A stretch of 64,000 bases of DNA from JAEUOS01 sp031423955 (GTDB taxonomy: Bacteria > Pseudomonadota > Gammaproteobacteria > Burkholderiales > JAEUOS01). A program made the position numbers and the translations under genes. The notes under the pieces were generated by a model that saw nothing but the letters and a program-made list of their open reading frames with translations, ran no database searches and was not told the DNA's origin. Shown here piece by piece: positions 52,955-61,480 of the stretch. The stretch's first letter is position 1. Every line of letters begins with the position of its first letter. The stretch is from assembly GCA_031423955.1 (NCBI GenBank), contig JANPGJ010000643.1, positions 8,523 through 72,522 on the forward strand. The letters are read 5' to 3'.

Positions 52955-53023
52955 GCGCCGATTTGAGCATCAGCTTGCGGGCGCGGGGGTCGCAGTCGAT
53001 CCCCAACAAATACGGCTAAAGCG
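52955..53023 (+). promoter_or_regulatory. SAM-II (SAM-alpha) riboswitch in the metZ leader
   Basis: The leader matches the SAM-II H-type pseudoknot. Stem P1 is GCGCC (52955-52959) with GGCGC (52980-52984). Loop 1 begins GATTTGA (52960-52966) with the conserved AUUU. Pseudoknot P2 pairs GCTT-GC (52973-52978) with GC-TA-AAGC (53015-53022), leaving the UA bulge of the SAM pocket. AACAAAT precedes the conserved GGCTAAAG. Between P1 and that segment is an extra 7-bp hairpin (GGGGGTC / GATCCCC, 52985-53004). SAM binding would shut off metZ. SAM-II is best known from alphaproteobacteria, so its presence here is notable. Assigned from memory of the consensus, not from a covariance search. Confidence 0.82.
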
Positions 53024-53040
53024 AGTGCAAGAGTCCCTTG

Positions 53041-53079
53041 AACCCGTTTTGGCCGCTTCGCGCTAAAGCGGGTTTTTCA
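53041..53079 (+). terminator. Intrinsic terminator between the riboswitch and metZ
   Basis: AACCCGTTTTGG (53041-53052) can pair with CTAAAGCGGGTT (53063-53074) using two G-U pairs, followed by TTTTTC and ATTTTT. An inner alternative hairpin CCGCTT / AAGCGG (53053-53058 with 53066-53071) competes with it. The 3' arm repeats the CTAAAGCG string found in the riboswitch core. The position, 22 bases before the metZ ATG, points to transcription attenuation. Confidence 0.75.
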
Positions 53080-53096
53080 TTTTTGAAGGCACGGCA

Positions 53097-54290
53097 ATGG
53101 ACGACTACAACGAATACGGCTTCGACACCCGCGCGGTGCGCGCCGGCCAGCATCGCAGCGAGTTCAACGAAAACTCCGAAGCGATGTATCTGACCTCCAG
53201 CTTCGTCCACGAGTCGGCGGCGATGGCGGCCGAGCGTTTCGCCAACCGGGCGCCCGGCAATGTGTACGCACGCTTCACCAATCCCACGGTGGACGCGTTT
53301 GGCGAGCGCCTGGCCGCACTGGAAGGGGCCGAAGCCTGCGTCGCCACGTCCTCCGGCATGGCGGCGGTGCTGACCTGCGCGATGGGCCTGCTCAAGGCGG
53401 GTGATCACGTGATCTGCTCGAACGCGGTGTTCGGCAGCGTGATCACGCTGTTCGAGAAGAACCTCGGGCGCTTCGGCCTGCAGACCACCTTTGTGGCGCC
53501 CGACGATATCGCGGCCTGGCGGGCCGCGGTGCGGCCGAACACGAAGATGCTGTTTGTCGAGACACCGTCGAATCCGATGATGCAGATTTCCGACATCGCG
53601 GCCTTGAAGCAGGTGGCGGTGGCGGCCGGCGCCTGGCTGGTGGTCGACAATTGCTTTTGCACGCCCGCGATTCAGCGTCCGATCGAACTCGGCGCCGACA
53701 TCGTGATTCATTCGGCGACCAAGTTTCTCGATGGCCAGGGCCGGGTGCTCGGCGGCGCGGTGCTGGGCAAACGCGAATTGATCATGGGCGAGGTGTACGG
53801 CTTTTTGCGCACCGCCGGGCCCAGCATGAGCGCATTCAATGCCTGGGTGATTCTGAAGGGGATGGAGACCCTGTCGATTCGCCTGCGCGAGCAGTCGACG
53901 CGTGCGCTGGAACTGGCGCGCTGGCTGGAGGCGCACCCGCGCGTCGAGCGGGTGCTTCACCCCGGTCTCGTGTCGCATCCGCAGCATGCGCTGGCAAGGC
54001 GCCAGCAGTCGGCCGGTGGCGAATTCTGCGGTGGCGCAGTGGTGTCCTTCATTGTCAAGGGCGGTCGTGAAGACGCCTGGCGGGTGGTCGATAACTGCAA
54101 GGTGATCTCGGTGACCGCCAATCTGGGCGACACCAAGAGCACCATCACCCATCCGGCCTCCACCACCCATGGACGGATCAGCAAGGAAGCGCGCGAAGCC
54201 GCCGGCATCGGCGAGGGCTTGCTGCGCGTCTCGGTCGGGCTCGAGAGCCTGGTTGATGTGAAGGCGGATCTGGCGCGCGGGCTGGGCTGA
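53097..54290 (+). CDS. metZ: O-succinylhomoserine sulfhydrylase
   Basis: A 397-residue PLP enzyme of the Cys/Met metabolism family that uses sulfide and O-succinylhomoserine to make homocysteine. The PLP lysine is K209 in IHSATKFLDGQGRVLGG. YARFTNPTVDAFGERLAALEGAEACVATSSGMAA, VDNCFCTPAIQRP and the C-terminal TTHGRISKEAREAAGIGEGLLRVSVGLE are typical of MetZ. Position after purF is the standard betaproteobacterial order. GAAGG precedes the ATG. Expression is probably controlled by the SAM-II leader and terminator upstream, which makes sense for a methionine-pathway gene. Confidence 0.95.
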   Translation: MDDYNEYGFDTRAVRAGQHRSEFNENSEAMYLTSSFVHESAAMAAERFANRAPGNVYARFTNPTVDAFGERLAALEGAEACVATSSGMAAVLTCAMGLLKAGDHVICSNAVFGSVITLFEKNLGRFGLQTTFVAPDDIAAWRAAVRPNTKMLFVETPSNPMMQISDIAALKQVAVAAGAWLVVDNCFCTPAIQRPIELGADIVIHSATKFLDGQGRVLGGAVLGKRELIMGEVYGFLRTAGPSMSAFNAWVILKGMETLSIRLREQSTRALELARWLEAHPRVERVLHPGLVSHPQHALARRQQSAGGEFCGGAVVSFIVKGGREDAWRVVDNCKVISVTANLGDTKSTITHPASTTHGRISKEAREAAGIGEGLLRVSVGLESLVDVKADLARGLG

Positions 54291-54316
54291 TCGCCGAGTC
54301 GTCCACCAATGCGTGC

Positions 54317-54350
54317 AAGGCAAAGGGCCGCGACTGCGGCCATTTGCTTT
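54317..54350. terminator. Hairpin between convergent metZ and 3-hydroxybutyryl-CoA dehydrogenase
   Basis: AAGGCAAA-g-GGCCGC pairs with GCGGCC-a-TTTGCTTT across a GACT loop, with a single G/A mismatch and one G-U pair. The plus-strand arm ends in TTT after the stem, and the A/T outer flanks suit termination in both directions. Confidence 0.65.
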
Positions 54351-54364
54351 CAGTGCGAAGCGCT

Positions 54365-55225
54365 TTACTTGTAGTGGTAAAAGCCGCGTCCGGTCTTGCG
54401 ACCCAGGTAGCCGGCCGCGACCATTTCCTTCAGCAGCGGCGCCGGCCGGTATTTGCTGTCGTTGAAACCTTCGTAGAACACTTCCATCACAGACAGCATG
54501 GTGTCGAGCCCGATCATGTCGGCCAAGGCCAGCGGGCCGATCGGCTGGTTGGTACCCAGGCGCATGCCGTTGTCAATGTCCTCGGCACTGGCCAAGCCTT
54601 CGGCCAGGACGAAAATCGCCTCGTTGATCATCGGGCACAGGATGCGGTTGACCGCGAAGCCTGGCGCGTTCTTCACGCAGATCGGCGTCTTGCCCAGGCG
54701 CTTCGAGAGGGCTTCGGTGGTGGCGAATGTATCGTCCGAGGTGGCCAGGCCGCGGATGATTTCCACCAGCGCCATCACCGGCACCGGGTTGAAGAAATGC
54801 ATTCCGATGAAGAGTTCCGGGCGCCCGGTCGAGGCGGCCAGGCCGGTGATGCTGATCGATGACGTATTGGTGGCGATGATGGTGTCGGCGCCGGCGATGG
54901 CCGCCACGTCCTTGAGGATCCTGCGCTTCAAGTCTTCATTCTCGGTGGCGGCCTCGATGATGAAGTCCGCCTGGGCCAGGTCGGCCATCCTGGTGGAGCC
55001 GGTGATGCGCGCCATCGCTTCGGCCTTTTGTGCTTCGCTGAGCTTTTCCTTGCGCACCAGGCGGTCGAGGCTGCCGGACACGGCCTTGAGCCCGCGTTCG
55101 ATGGCGGCTTCGTTGATGTCGATCATCAGGGCATTGATGCCAACCACCGCGCAGGCCTGCGCGATGCCGTTGCCCATGGTGCCGGCGCCGATGATGCCGA
55201 CGGTGTTGACTTGATTGCTGCTCAT
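54365..55225 (-). CDS. 3-hydroxybutyryl-CoA dehydrogenase
   Basis: A 286-residue NAD(P) enzyme interconverting acetoacetyl-CoA and 3-hydroxybutyryl-CoA (Hbd/PaaH type). The cofactor loop is VGIIGAGTMGNGIAQACA. The catalytic histidine is in GMHFFNPVPVM, the HFFNP signature. NRILCPMINEAIFVLAEG and the C-terminal YLGRKTGRGFYHY are standard. It may serve butyrate, polyhydroxybutyrate or aromatic acid metabolism. It is the last gene of the minus-strand run from the TPR/Cds6-like gene through lpxH. Confidence 0.95.
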   Translation of the reverse strand: MSSNQVNTVGIIGAGTMGNGIAQACAVVGINALMIDINEAAIERGLKAVSGSLDRLVRKEKLSEAQKAEAMARITGSTRMADLAQADFIIEAATENEDLKRRILKDVAAIAGADTIIATNTSSISITGLAASTGRPELFIGMHFFNPVPVMALVEIIRGLATSDDTFATTEALSKRLGKTPICVKNAPGFAVNRILCPMINEAIFVLAEGLASAEDIDNGMRLGTNQPIGPLALADMIGLDTMLSVMEVFYEGFNDSKYRPAPLLKEMVAAGYLGRKTGRGFYHYK

Positions 55226-55268
55226 GTCGAATGCTCCTTTTTTGCTAAATGATGCGGGTTGGCTTGAT

Positions 55269-55991
55269 TCAGTCCGGATACATCATTTGCGCACCCTGCG
55301 CGTCAACCCGCAGGTAACCGGGGCGCTGGTCCCAGGCCGGCAACACCCAGCGCCGGGTCTGGCGACCGAACATCAGGTAGTCGTGGCATGCCGGGCGGTG
55401 GGTGTGGCCATGGATCATGCGCGTGGCACGGGTGGCGTCAAACAGTCGCGCGACCGCATCCGGATTGACATCCATGATGGCGACCGGCTTCGATGCTTTC
55501 TCGCGTTCGCTCGTCGCGCGCATGATTTCGATCTCGGCGCGGCGTTCGGCCAGCGGCCGTGCCAGGAACGCCTTCTGCCAGCGATCGGTTCGGGTCTCGC
55601 TGCGGAACGCCTGGTAGGCGCGATCGTCGGTGCACAGGGTGTCGCCATGCAAGAGCACCGTGCGCTCCCCGTACAGGTCGAATGCGAAGGGGTCTTCGAG
55701 GACGGTCATGCGGGCGGCATCGGCAAAGCCGTCGGCGGCAAGAAAGTCACGGTTTCCCGCGATCCAGTATTGCGCGATACCGCGCCCGGCGCAGGCGGCA
55801 AGCCGGTCGACGACGCGGCGGTTGATCGGCGCATCGATGTCATCGTCACCGGCCCAGTAGTCGAACAGGTCGCCGAGAACATACAGGCTGTCGCCGGTGG
55901 CCGGCAAGCGTGCAAGAAAACGCTCGAACTGCGCGAGTTCCGCCGACCGCGCGGCCGTCAGGTGCAGGTCGGAAATGACGAAGGCCGTCAT
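55269..55991 (-). CDS. lpxH: UDP-2,3-diacylglucosamine hydrolase
   Basis: A 240-residue metallophosphoesterase of lipid A synthesis that cuts UDP-2,3-diacylglucosamine to lipid X on the inner-membrane face. All metal-binding blocks are seen: D8 and H10 in VISDLHL, GDLFDYWAGDD, the AGNRDF loop, LLHGDTLCTDD and IHGHTHRPACH. Length is typical. It follows ppiB with a 29-base gap, as in many proteobacteria. Confidence 0.95.
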   Translation of the reverse strand: MTAFVISDLHLTAARSAELAQFERFLARLPATGDSLYVLGDLFDYWAGDDDIDAPINRRVVDRLAACAGRGIAQYWIAGNRDFLAADGFADAARMTVLEDPFAFDLYGERTVLLHGDTLCTDDRAYQAFRSETRTDRWQKAFLARPLAERRAEIEIMRATSEREKASKPVAIMDVNPDAVARLFDATRATRMIHGHTHRPACHDYLMFGRQTRRWVLPAWDQRPGYLRVDAQGAQMMYPD

Positions 55992-56020
55992 GGCATGCGG
56001 CCTTGCACTCGCCCGTCGAC

Positions 56021-56518
56021 CTACAGGACTTCGGCTTTCTCGATCACCACGTCTTCGGTCGGCACGTCCTGGAACGGGCCCTTGGTACCGGTCTTGACCC
56101 CTTTGATCTTGTCGACCACGTCCTTGCCGTCAATGACGCGACCAAACACGCAATAACCCCAGCCGTTGCCGTTCGGGCTGGTGAAATTCAGGAAGTCGTT
56201 GTTCTTGACGTTGATGAAGAACTGGGCGGTGGCCGAATGCGGGTCACCGGTGCGGGCCATCGCGACGGTGTATTCGTCATTCTTCAGGCCGTTGGTCGCC
56301 TCATTGTCGATTTGAGCGCGGGTCGGCTTTTGCTTCATGCCGGGCTCGAACCCGCCGCCCTGGACCATGAAACCGGCGATCACGCGATGGAACACCGTAT
56401 TGTTGTAGTGGCCGTCACGCGCGTACCGCACGAAATTTTCAACCGTCTTGGGTGCCTTCGCATCTTCCAGTTCGAGCTTGATGGCGCCGTGATTGGTGGT
56501 GATCAGAACCTGGGTCAT
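56021..56518 (-). CDS. ppiB: Peptidyl-prolyl cis-trans isomerase B (cytoplasmic cyclophilin)
   Basis: A 165-residue cyclophilin without a signal peptide. FHRVIAGFMVQGGGF, the catalytic arginine block, and MARTGDPHSATAQFFINV are intact, and YCVFGRVIDGKDVVDKIK closes the fold. It speeds proline isomerisation during folding in the cytoplasm. It starts 17 bases after the stop of an exported paralog, giving a periplasmic/cytoplasmic pair in tandem. Confidence 0.96.
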   Translation of the reverse strand: MTQVLITTNHGAIKLELEDAKAPKTVENFVRYARDGHYNNTVFHRVIAGFMVQGGGFEPGMKQKPTRAQIDNEATNGLKNDEYTVAMARTGDPHSATAQFFINVKNNDFLNFTSPNGNGWGYCVFGRVIDGKDVVDKIKGVKTGTKGPFQDVPTEDVVIEKAEVL

Positions 56519-56535
56519 GTTGATTCCTTTGCTGG

Positions 56536-57096
56536 TTATTTTTTCGCGGTATCGACGAGCTTCGCGCTTTCGATGGAAATGGGGGCGGTCGGCACGTTCT
56601 GGTGCATGCCGGCGTTGCCGGTGGCGACTGCCTTGATTTTCTCAACCACCTCCATGCCCTTGACGACGCGGCCGAAGACGGCATAGCCGTGGCCGTCCGG
56701 TTGCGGCGCATTGAGCATTGCATTGTCGGCGACATTGATGAAGAACTGCGCGGTGGCCGAGTCGGGCACCGCGGTGCGCGCCATGGCGATGGTGCCGGTA
56801 TCGTTCTTCAGGCCATTCTTCGATTCCAGCGGTATCGGCGGGCGCACCGGCTTTTGCTTCATGGCGGCATCAAAGCCGCCGCCCTGGATCATGAAACCGT
56901 TCATGACACGATGAAAGATGGTGCCGTTGTAGTGGCCATCCTTCACATACTGCAGGAAGTTCTCGACGGTTTTCGGCGCCTTTTCCGCGTTGAGTTCGAT
57001 CGTGATCGACCCCATCGAGGTCTTCATCTCCACGGTCTGGGCGAAGCCGATGGCGGTCCAGGTGGCAAGAACGGCTGCGGTCAGGGTGCATCTCAT
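56536..57096 (-). CDS. ppiA: Periplasmic cyclophilin-type peptidyl-prolyl isomerase
   Basis: A 186-residue cyclophilin with a signal peptide (RCTLTAAVLATWTAIGFAQ). The catalytic blocks FHRVMNGFMIQGGGF and MARTAVPDSATAQFFINV match those of its cytoplasmic neighbour, pointing to duplication. It assists folding of periplasmic and outer-membrane proteins. Start at ATG 57096 is set by GGAG six bases upstream; ATG 57108 is also possible. The C-terminal tail (SIESAKLVDTAKK) is longer than in the paralog. Confidence 0.93.
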   Translation of the reverse strand: MRCTLTAAVLATWTAIGFAQTVEMKTSMGSITIELNAEKAPKTVENFLQYVKDGHYNGTIFHRVMNGFMIQGGGFDAAMKQKPVRPPIPLESKNGLKNDTGTIAMARTAVPDSATAQFFINVADNAMLNAPQPDGHGYAVFGRVVKGMEVVEKIKAVATGNAGMHQNVPTAPISIESAKLVDTAKK

Positions 57097-57250
57097 GGCT
57101 TGCTCCATTGATGTTTTCGGGAAGGTAGTCTGAAGGCTGGTGTGGTGGCGCAATGAACTACAGAGGTTGGCAAATTCGCGCGCTGTCAGGCGGCGCCAAT
57201 GCTGGCGCGGAAGTCATCTGCTTCCGCCGCCCAGTGGCGGCCGGACACGA

Positions 57251-58459
57251 TCAACCAGCGCCTTCATCGACGATTCTCCATTGGCCGCCTTCCTTTTGCC
57301 AATAAATCCGCTTCTTCATCGTGTTCGACAGATTGCTCGACTTGTAGTCCTGGTCGTAGGTCACGACCACCATTTCTTCCTTGCCCGGGTAGCGCAGCAT
57401 GCTGACGTTGGAGAAGGAGAGCTTGATCCAGGCCTTGCCGGCATTGACCTGGCGCTTGCGTTCGCTCCATGCCTTCAGGTTCATGCCGTCGCCCTGGAAG
57501 CCGCGCGCATAGTGCCTGAGGTAGGCATCGGTGTCGCGGCTTTCCCAGTCGCGCCGCCATTGCTCGATGGTCGACAGCAGCAGCTTGCGTTCATTGTTCC
57601 AGTCATCCAGCGACAGCCATTCGATCTGGTCGCTGATGATCACCGGCGTCAGGCCGACCTGGATCAGGTTGCCGACGGTCCGCAAATCCTGGTTCGACAG
57701 CACCACGCAACCGTCGCTGGCGCGCGGTGCGCGCGCAAAGGTGTCCGACGGCGTGCCGTGCAGCCAGATTCCGGAGCCGCCGCGGCCGTTGCGCCGGTCC
57801 CAGTCGTTCGGGTAGTTGATCGGGAATGCGCCATCGCCATAAAGGTCGGTCAGCTTGGTCTTGGGCACGCTGGAGGTGACGTGGTAGACGCCCACCGGAG
57901 TCTTCTGGTCGCCCTCGCGCAGCTTGTCGGAGCCGTTCTTGCCGTGGCTGATGTAGTAGTCGGCGACAAAGCGCGGCTTGCCGTTGTCGTTCTCGTAGAT
58001 ATACAGGCGCGACTTGCGGGTGTCGATCACCACCGCGTTCTTCTGGTCCGGCCGCAATTGCAGCAAGTAGCGCGGGATCGAATCCTTGGGTGGCTTCTGG
58101 CGGTAGGCCGCCAGGCGCACCAGCGCCTCTTCACGCAGCTCGCGCACCCGCTCCGGCGGCGCGTTTGGCGCCGCCCCCATGGTGGCGATCGGATGGGCGC
58201 GGGCGCGCAACAGATCGCCCTTGATCAGATAGGCCAGCCGATAGTTCGGACGTGCCGCGATCAGCGCCTCGGTGCGGGCCAGTGCCTCACCGAGGCGCTT
58301 CGCCTCGATCGACTTGAAGATTGCGACCAGTGCGGTTTCGACATCCTCCGCCGGTTGTTTCGGCGCCTGCGCCAGGGCCGCCGCCGTTGACAGGGACAAG
58401 CAGCTTGCGAGCATGCCGCGCGCGATCGCGCGGGCCAGACTGATCGTTACCAAAGCCAT
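57251..58459 (-). CDS. L,D-transpeptidase with C-terminal Cds6/NTF2-like domain
   Basis: A 402-residue exported cell-wall enzyme. After a signal peptide (about 1-30) comes a helical region, then a YkuD catalytic domain (about 140-280) beginning NAVVIDTRKSRLYIYE. Active-site residues are H234 in IWLHGTP and C251 in ASDGCVVLS. The C-terminal part (about 295-400, WRRDWESRDTDAYLRHYA to GGQWRIVDEG) is an NTF2-like Cds6 domain, also found in the neighbouring TPR protein. L,D-transpeptidases form 3-3 peptidoglycan crosslinks or attach proteins to the wall; the Cds6 domain may place the enzyme. ATG 58459 overlaps the upstream stop by one base (TGATG), so translation is coupled. Confidence 0.9.
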   Translation of the reverse strand: MALVTISLARAIARGMLASCLSLSTAAALAQAPKQPAEDVETALVAIFKSIEAKRLGEALARTEALIAARPNYRLAYLIKGDLLRARAHPIATMGAAPNAPPERVRELREEALVRLAAYRQKPPKDSIPRYLLQLRPDQKNAVVIDTRKSRLYIYENDNGKPRFVADYYISHGKNGSDKLREGDQKTPVGVYHVTSSVPKTKLTDLYGDGAFPINYPNDWDRRNGRGGSGIWLHGTPSDTFARAPRASDGCVVLSNQDLRTVGNLIQVGLTPVIISDQIEWLSLDDWNNERKLLLSTIEQWRRDWESRDTDAYLRHYARGFQGDGMNLKAWSERKRQVNAGKAWIKLSFSNVSMLRYPGKEEMVVVTYDQDYKSSNLSNTMKKRIYWQKEGGQWRIVDEGAG

Positions 58460-59502
58460 CAACTGCCGCTGCGTTCTTCGCGGATCTGCCACTTGCCGCC
58501 GGTCTTGACCAGCACCAGGGTCTTGGCGCTGTTGGCCGAGACGATGTTGGATTTGTAGTTCTGGCGAAACTTGACCGTCGCCACGCCACCCTCGCCATAT
58601 GCGACGCTCGGGTTCTCGACTTTGACCTCGATCTTCTTCGGCGCCGCGATCCGCTGCTTGCGACTGGCTTCCCACTTCTGCCGCGATGATTCGCCGCGCG
58701 GTAATTTGAAGTCGCGGCCGTAGGCAGCCAGATAGGCCGCCGAATCCTGACGCGCCCAGGCGGCTGCCCATGCATTGACCGCCGCCAGCACTTCGGCGTC
58801 GTCGTTGGCGGCGCGCGGCGGCTCCTTCGGTGTTGCGGCGACCGGGGGCGCGGCGGGCGCCGCAGGCGTCGGCGCAGGGGCCGCCTTTGCGGGGACGGCT
58901 GCGGCAGGCGGTGCTGGCGCCGCCGGCACGGGCGCGGTTGCGGCGGGTTTGGCAGCTGCCTGGGCGACCTGTGGCCGACGGGTGCCACTGCCGATCAGGT
59001 CGCGCACCAGGGCCAACTTGGTTTGCGCGGTCGGATTGTTGGAGTCCAGTTGCAGCGCCTTGTCATAGGCCTGGCTTGCCAGCTTGGCGTAGACATCGCC
59101 CAGGTTCTCGTGCGCGGTGGCGTACGAGGGATGGGTGCGGATTGCCATTTCGAGTGCCTGGCGTGCGCGCTCATACTGGCCCTGGCCCGCATACAACACC
59201 GCGAGATTGTTGTAGGGCTCGGGCAATTCCGGGTACAACTCGGTCAGTTTGGTGAATGCGGTGATCGCCTCGGCGGTCTTGTTCTGCTCGGTGAGGATCA
59301 GCCCCTTGAGAAACTGCCCCTGGGCGTCGCGTGGCTTGGTCGCGAGATACGCGTCGACCTTTTGCGAGGCCTGCTCGAGTTGGCCACCCTTGAGCAACTT
59401 GCCGATGTCGGCGATTTCATCAGCTGTCGCCGACGTCGCACAAGCTGCAACGAGCAGCACCAGAAGGCCGCGATACAGAGGCGAAAAGAGGGAAAAAGTC
59501 AT
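58459..59502 (-). CDS. TPR protein with C-terminal Cds6/NTF2-like domain
   Basis: A 347-residue exported protein. The signal ends in VAAC (18-21), a possible lipobox, so it may be a lipoprotein. Four TPR units (about 30-170, such as PYNNLAVLYAGQGQYERAR) precede a Pro/Ala linker (about 178-230). The C-terminal domain (about 235-345, WAAAWARQDSAAYLAAYGRDF to TGGKWQIREERSG) is paralogous to the tail of the L,D-transpeptidase encoded next. The pair probably works together at the cell wall. It is the first gene of the minus-strand run and divergent from cysS. Confidence 0.88.
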   Translation of the reverse strand: MTFSLFSPLYRGLLVLLVAACATSATADEIADIGKLLKGGQLEQASQKVDAYLATKPRDAQGQFLKGLILTEQNKTAEAITAFTKLTELYPELPEPYNNLAVLYAGQGQYERARQALEMAIRTHPSYATAHENLGDVYAKLASQAYDKALQLDSNNPTAQTKLALVRDLIGSGTRRPQVAQAAAKPAATAPVPAAPAPPAAAVPAKAAPAPTPAAPAAPPVAATPKEPPRAANDDAEVLAAVNAWAAAWARQDSAAYLAAYGRDFKLPRGESSRQKWEASRKQRIAAPKKIEVKVENPSVAYGEGGVATVKFRQNYKSNIVSANSAKTLVLVKTGGKWQIREERSGS

Positions 59503-59816
59503 CTGCTATACTCGATTTTCGATGTCAATCCATGCACGCAGCGTGCGCCCATCTTTTCCCGCAGCGCGACCTGCCGAACCCAAGTTCATGATTTTACCTA
59601 ACTTCGGCGCTTCGCTCCCGATTATCGCAGGCCGATATGCCGGATTCGCCCGCCGTGGTTCGGCATGTCATGCCGGCCGCGGCCGGCCTTTTTGAGGTCG
59701 ACGCCGGGTTTGAAGTTCATCGACATCGAGACGGCGCACCACGACACCGTTGTCGATGAAGCAATGGCCCCGGCCAGCGGCATGCGACCAACAACTTCCC
59801 CATCTCCAGCCCTCCG
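59503..59816. other. Divergent intergenic region upstream of cysS
   Basis: A 314-base region between the TPR/Cds6-like gene and cysS. On the plus strand TGCTATACT (59504-59512) is an extended -10 that could drive cysS from about 59518 with a leader near 300 bases. No -35 matches at 17 bases. No T-box-like or other recognised RNA structure was noticed; no credible small gene is present. Confidence 0.4.
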
Positions 59817-61202
59817 ATGCTCGCGATTTACAACACACTGACCCGCAGGAAAGAGCAGTTCGTACCGATTGTCGCCGGCCGGGTCGGGATGTACGTGTGC
59901 GGCATGACGGTCTACGATCGCTGTCATATCGGTCATGCCCGCGTGATGGTGGTGTTCGACGTTGTGCAACGATGGTTGCGTGCGTCCGGCTATCTGGTCA
60001 ACTACGTGCGCAACATCACCGACATCGACGACAAGATCATTCGCCGGGCAGTCGAGAACGGTGAATCGATCTCGCAGTTGACCGGGCGTTTCATCAAGCT
60101 GATGGACGAAGACGCCGCCGCGCTCGGCGTGCAACAGCCAGATTTCGAGCCGCGCGCGACGGCCTACGTACCGCAGATGCTGTCCATGATCGGCAAACTC
60201 GAAAGTCGCGGCCTGGCCTACCAGGCCGCCGATGGCGATGTCAATTTTTCGGTGCGCGATTTTGCCAGCTACGGCGCGTTGTCCGGCAAATCGCTCGACG
60301 ACCTGCGCGCCGGCGAGCGGGTCGAGGTCAATTCAACCAAGCGCGACCCACTTGACTTCGTGCTCTGGAAGCGCGCCAAGGAAGACGAGCCGCCTGACAC
60401 GCGCTGGGCCTCAGCCTGGGGCAGCGGCCGGCCCGGCTGGCACATCGAGTGCTCGGCGATGTCGGCCGCTTTGCTTGGCGAGCAATTCGACATTCATGGC
60501 GGCGGCGCCGACCTGCAGTTTCCGCATCACGAGAACGAGATCGCGCAAAGCGAGGGCGCACATGGCCACAAGTTCGTCAACACCTGGATGCACAATGGTT
60601 TTGTGCGGGTCGACAATGAAAAAATGTCGAAATCGCTTGGCAATTTTTTCACCATTCGCGAAGTGCTTGAGCAATACGATGCCGAGGTCGTGCGGTTTTT
60701 CATTTTGCGCGCGCACTATCGCAGCCCGCTCAATTACTCCGACAGCCATCTGGACGACGCCCGCGGCGCGCTGACCCGCCTCTATACGGCGCTCAAGTCG
60801 CTGCCGCCGCAGGCGGCGGCAGCGATCGATTGGCAGTCGCCTTATGCTGCGCGCTTCGCCGATGCGATGAACGACGATTTCAATACACCAGTCGCGCTGG
60901 CCGCGTTGTTCGACCTGGCGGCCGAAGTCAATCGCGGTGGCGATGCAAACCAGGCCGCACAACTGAAGGCGCTGGGCGGCATACTTGGCCTGCTTGCGCG
61001 CGATCCCCGCCTTTTCCTGCAGGGTGACGCGGTCGGCGGTGCCCTTGCCGGCGACGCGATCGAGCTTCTGATCAAGGAGCGGTCGGACGCCAAGAAGGCG
61101 CGCGATTTCGCGCGCTCCGACGCGATCCGCGCCCAACTTCTCGCCCAGGGCGTTGTGCTTGAGGACAAGCCGGGCGGCGTGACCACCTGGCGGCGCGCGT
61201 AG
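59817..61202 (+). CDS. cysS: Cysteinyl-tRNA synthetase
   Basis: A 461-residue class I synthetase that charges tRNA-Cys. The zinc site begins with C28 in GMYVCGMTVYD, followed by the HIGH motif at 37-40 (RCHIGHARV). The KMSKS loop is at 269-273 (EKMSKSLGNFF). GWHIECSAM and IHGGGADLQFPHHENEIAQSE complete the zinc and cysteine site. Length is standard. Divergence from the cyclophilin operon is usual in betaproteobacteria. Confidence 0.97.
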   Translation: MLAIYNTLTRRKEQFVPIVAGRVGMYVCGMTVYDRCHIGHARVMVVFDVVQRWLRASGYLVNYVRNITDIDDKIIRRAVENGESISQLTGRFIKLMDEDAAALGVQQPDFEPRATAYVPQMLSMIGKLESRGLAYQAADGDVNFSVRDFASYGALSGKSLDDLRAGERVEVNSTKRDPLDFVLWKRAKEDEPPDTRWASAWGSGRPGWHIECSAMSAALLGEQFDIHGGGADLQFPHHENEIAQSEGAHGHKFVNTWMHNGFVRVDNEKMSKSLGNFFTIREVLEQYDAEVVRFFILRAHYRSPLNYSDSHLDDARGALTRLYTALKSLPPQAAAAIDWQSPYAARFADAMNDDFNTPVALAALFDLAAEVNRGGDANQAAQLKALGGILGLLARDPRLFLQGDAVGGALAGDAIELLIKERSDAKKARDFARSDAIRAQLLAQGVVLEDKPGGVTTWRRA

Positions 61203-61480
61203 CGCCTATGAAGGGATCCCGGCGAGCGGTCCCGATGGACGTCCGGGTGGCGGCAGATGGCGGGCCGAAGTGCACTTTGGGGTGTCCAGCCGGTACCGGG
61301 GACTGAGCAAGCGACGCCGGAACTGGGAAGGTATTCAGTCCCAGATCGGCCGATCGCGGCGACGCCTGCGGGGTGATACTCCCACCACGGATCGAGGTCG
61401 CTGACGAGCGCTGCTGTGGCAGTTGCAAGCCCGAGCGCCTTCCGGAACGGCATCCAACAAAATCCGCAGGGGCTGCTTGC

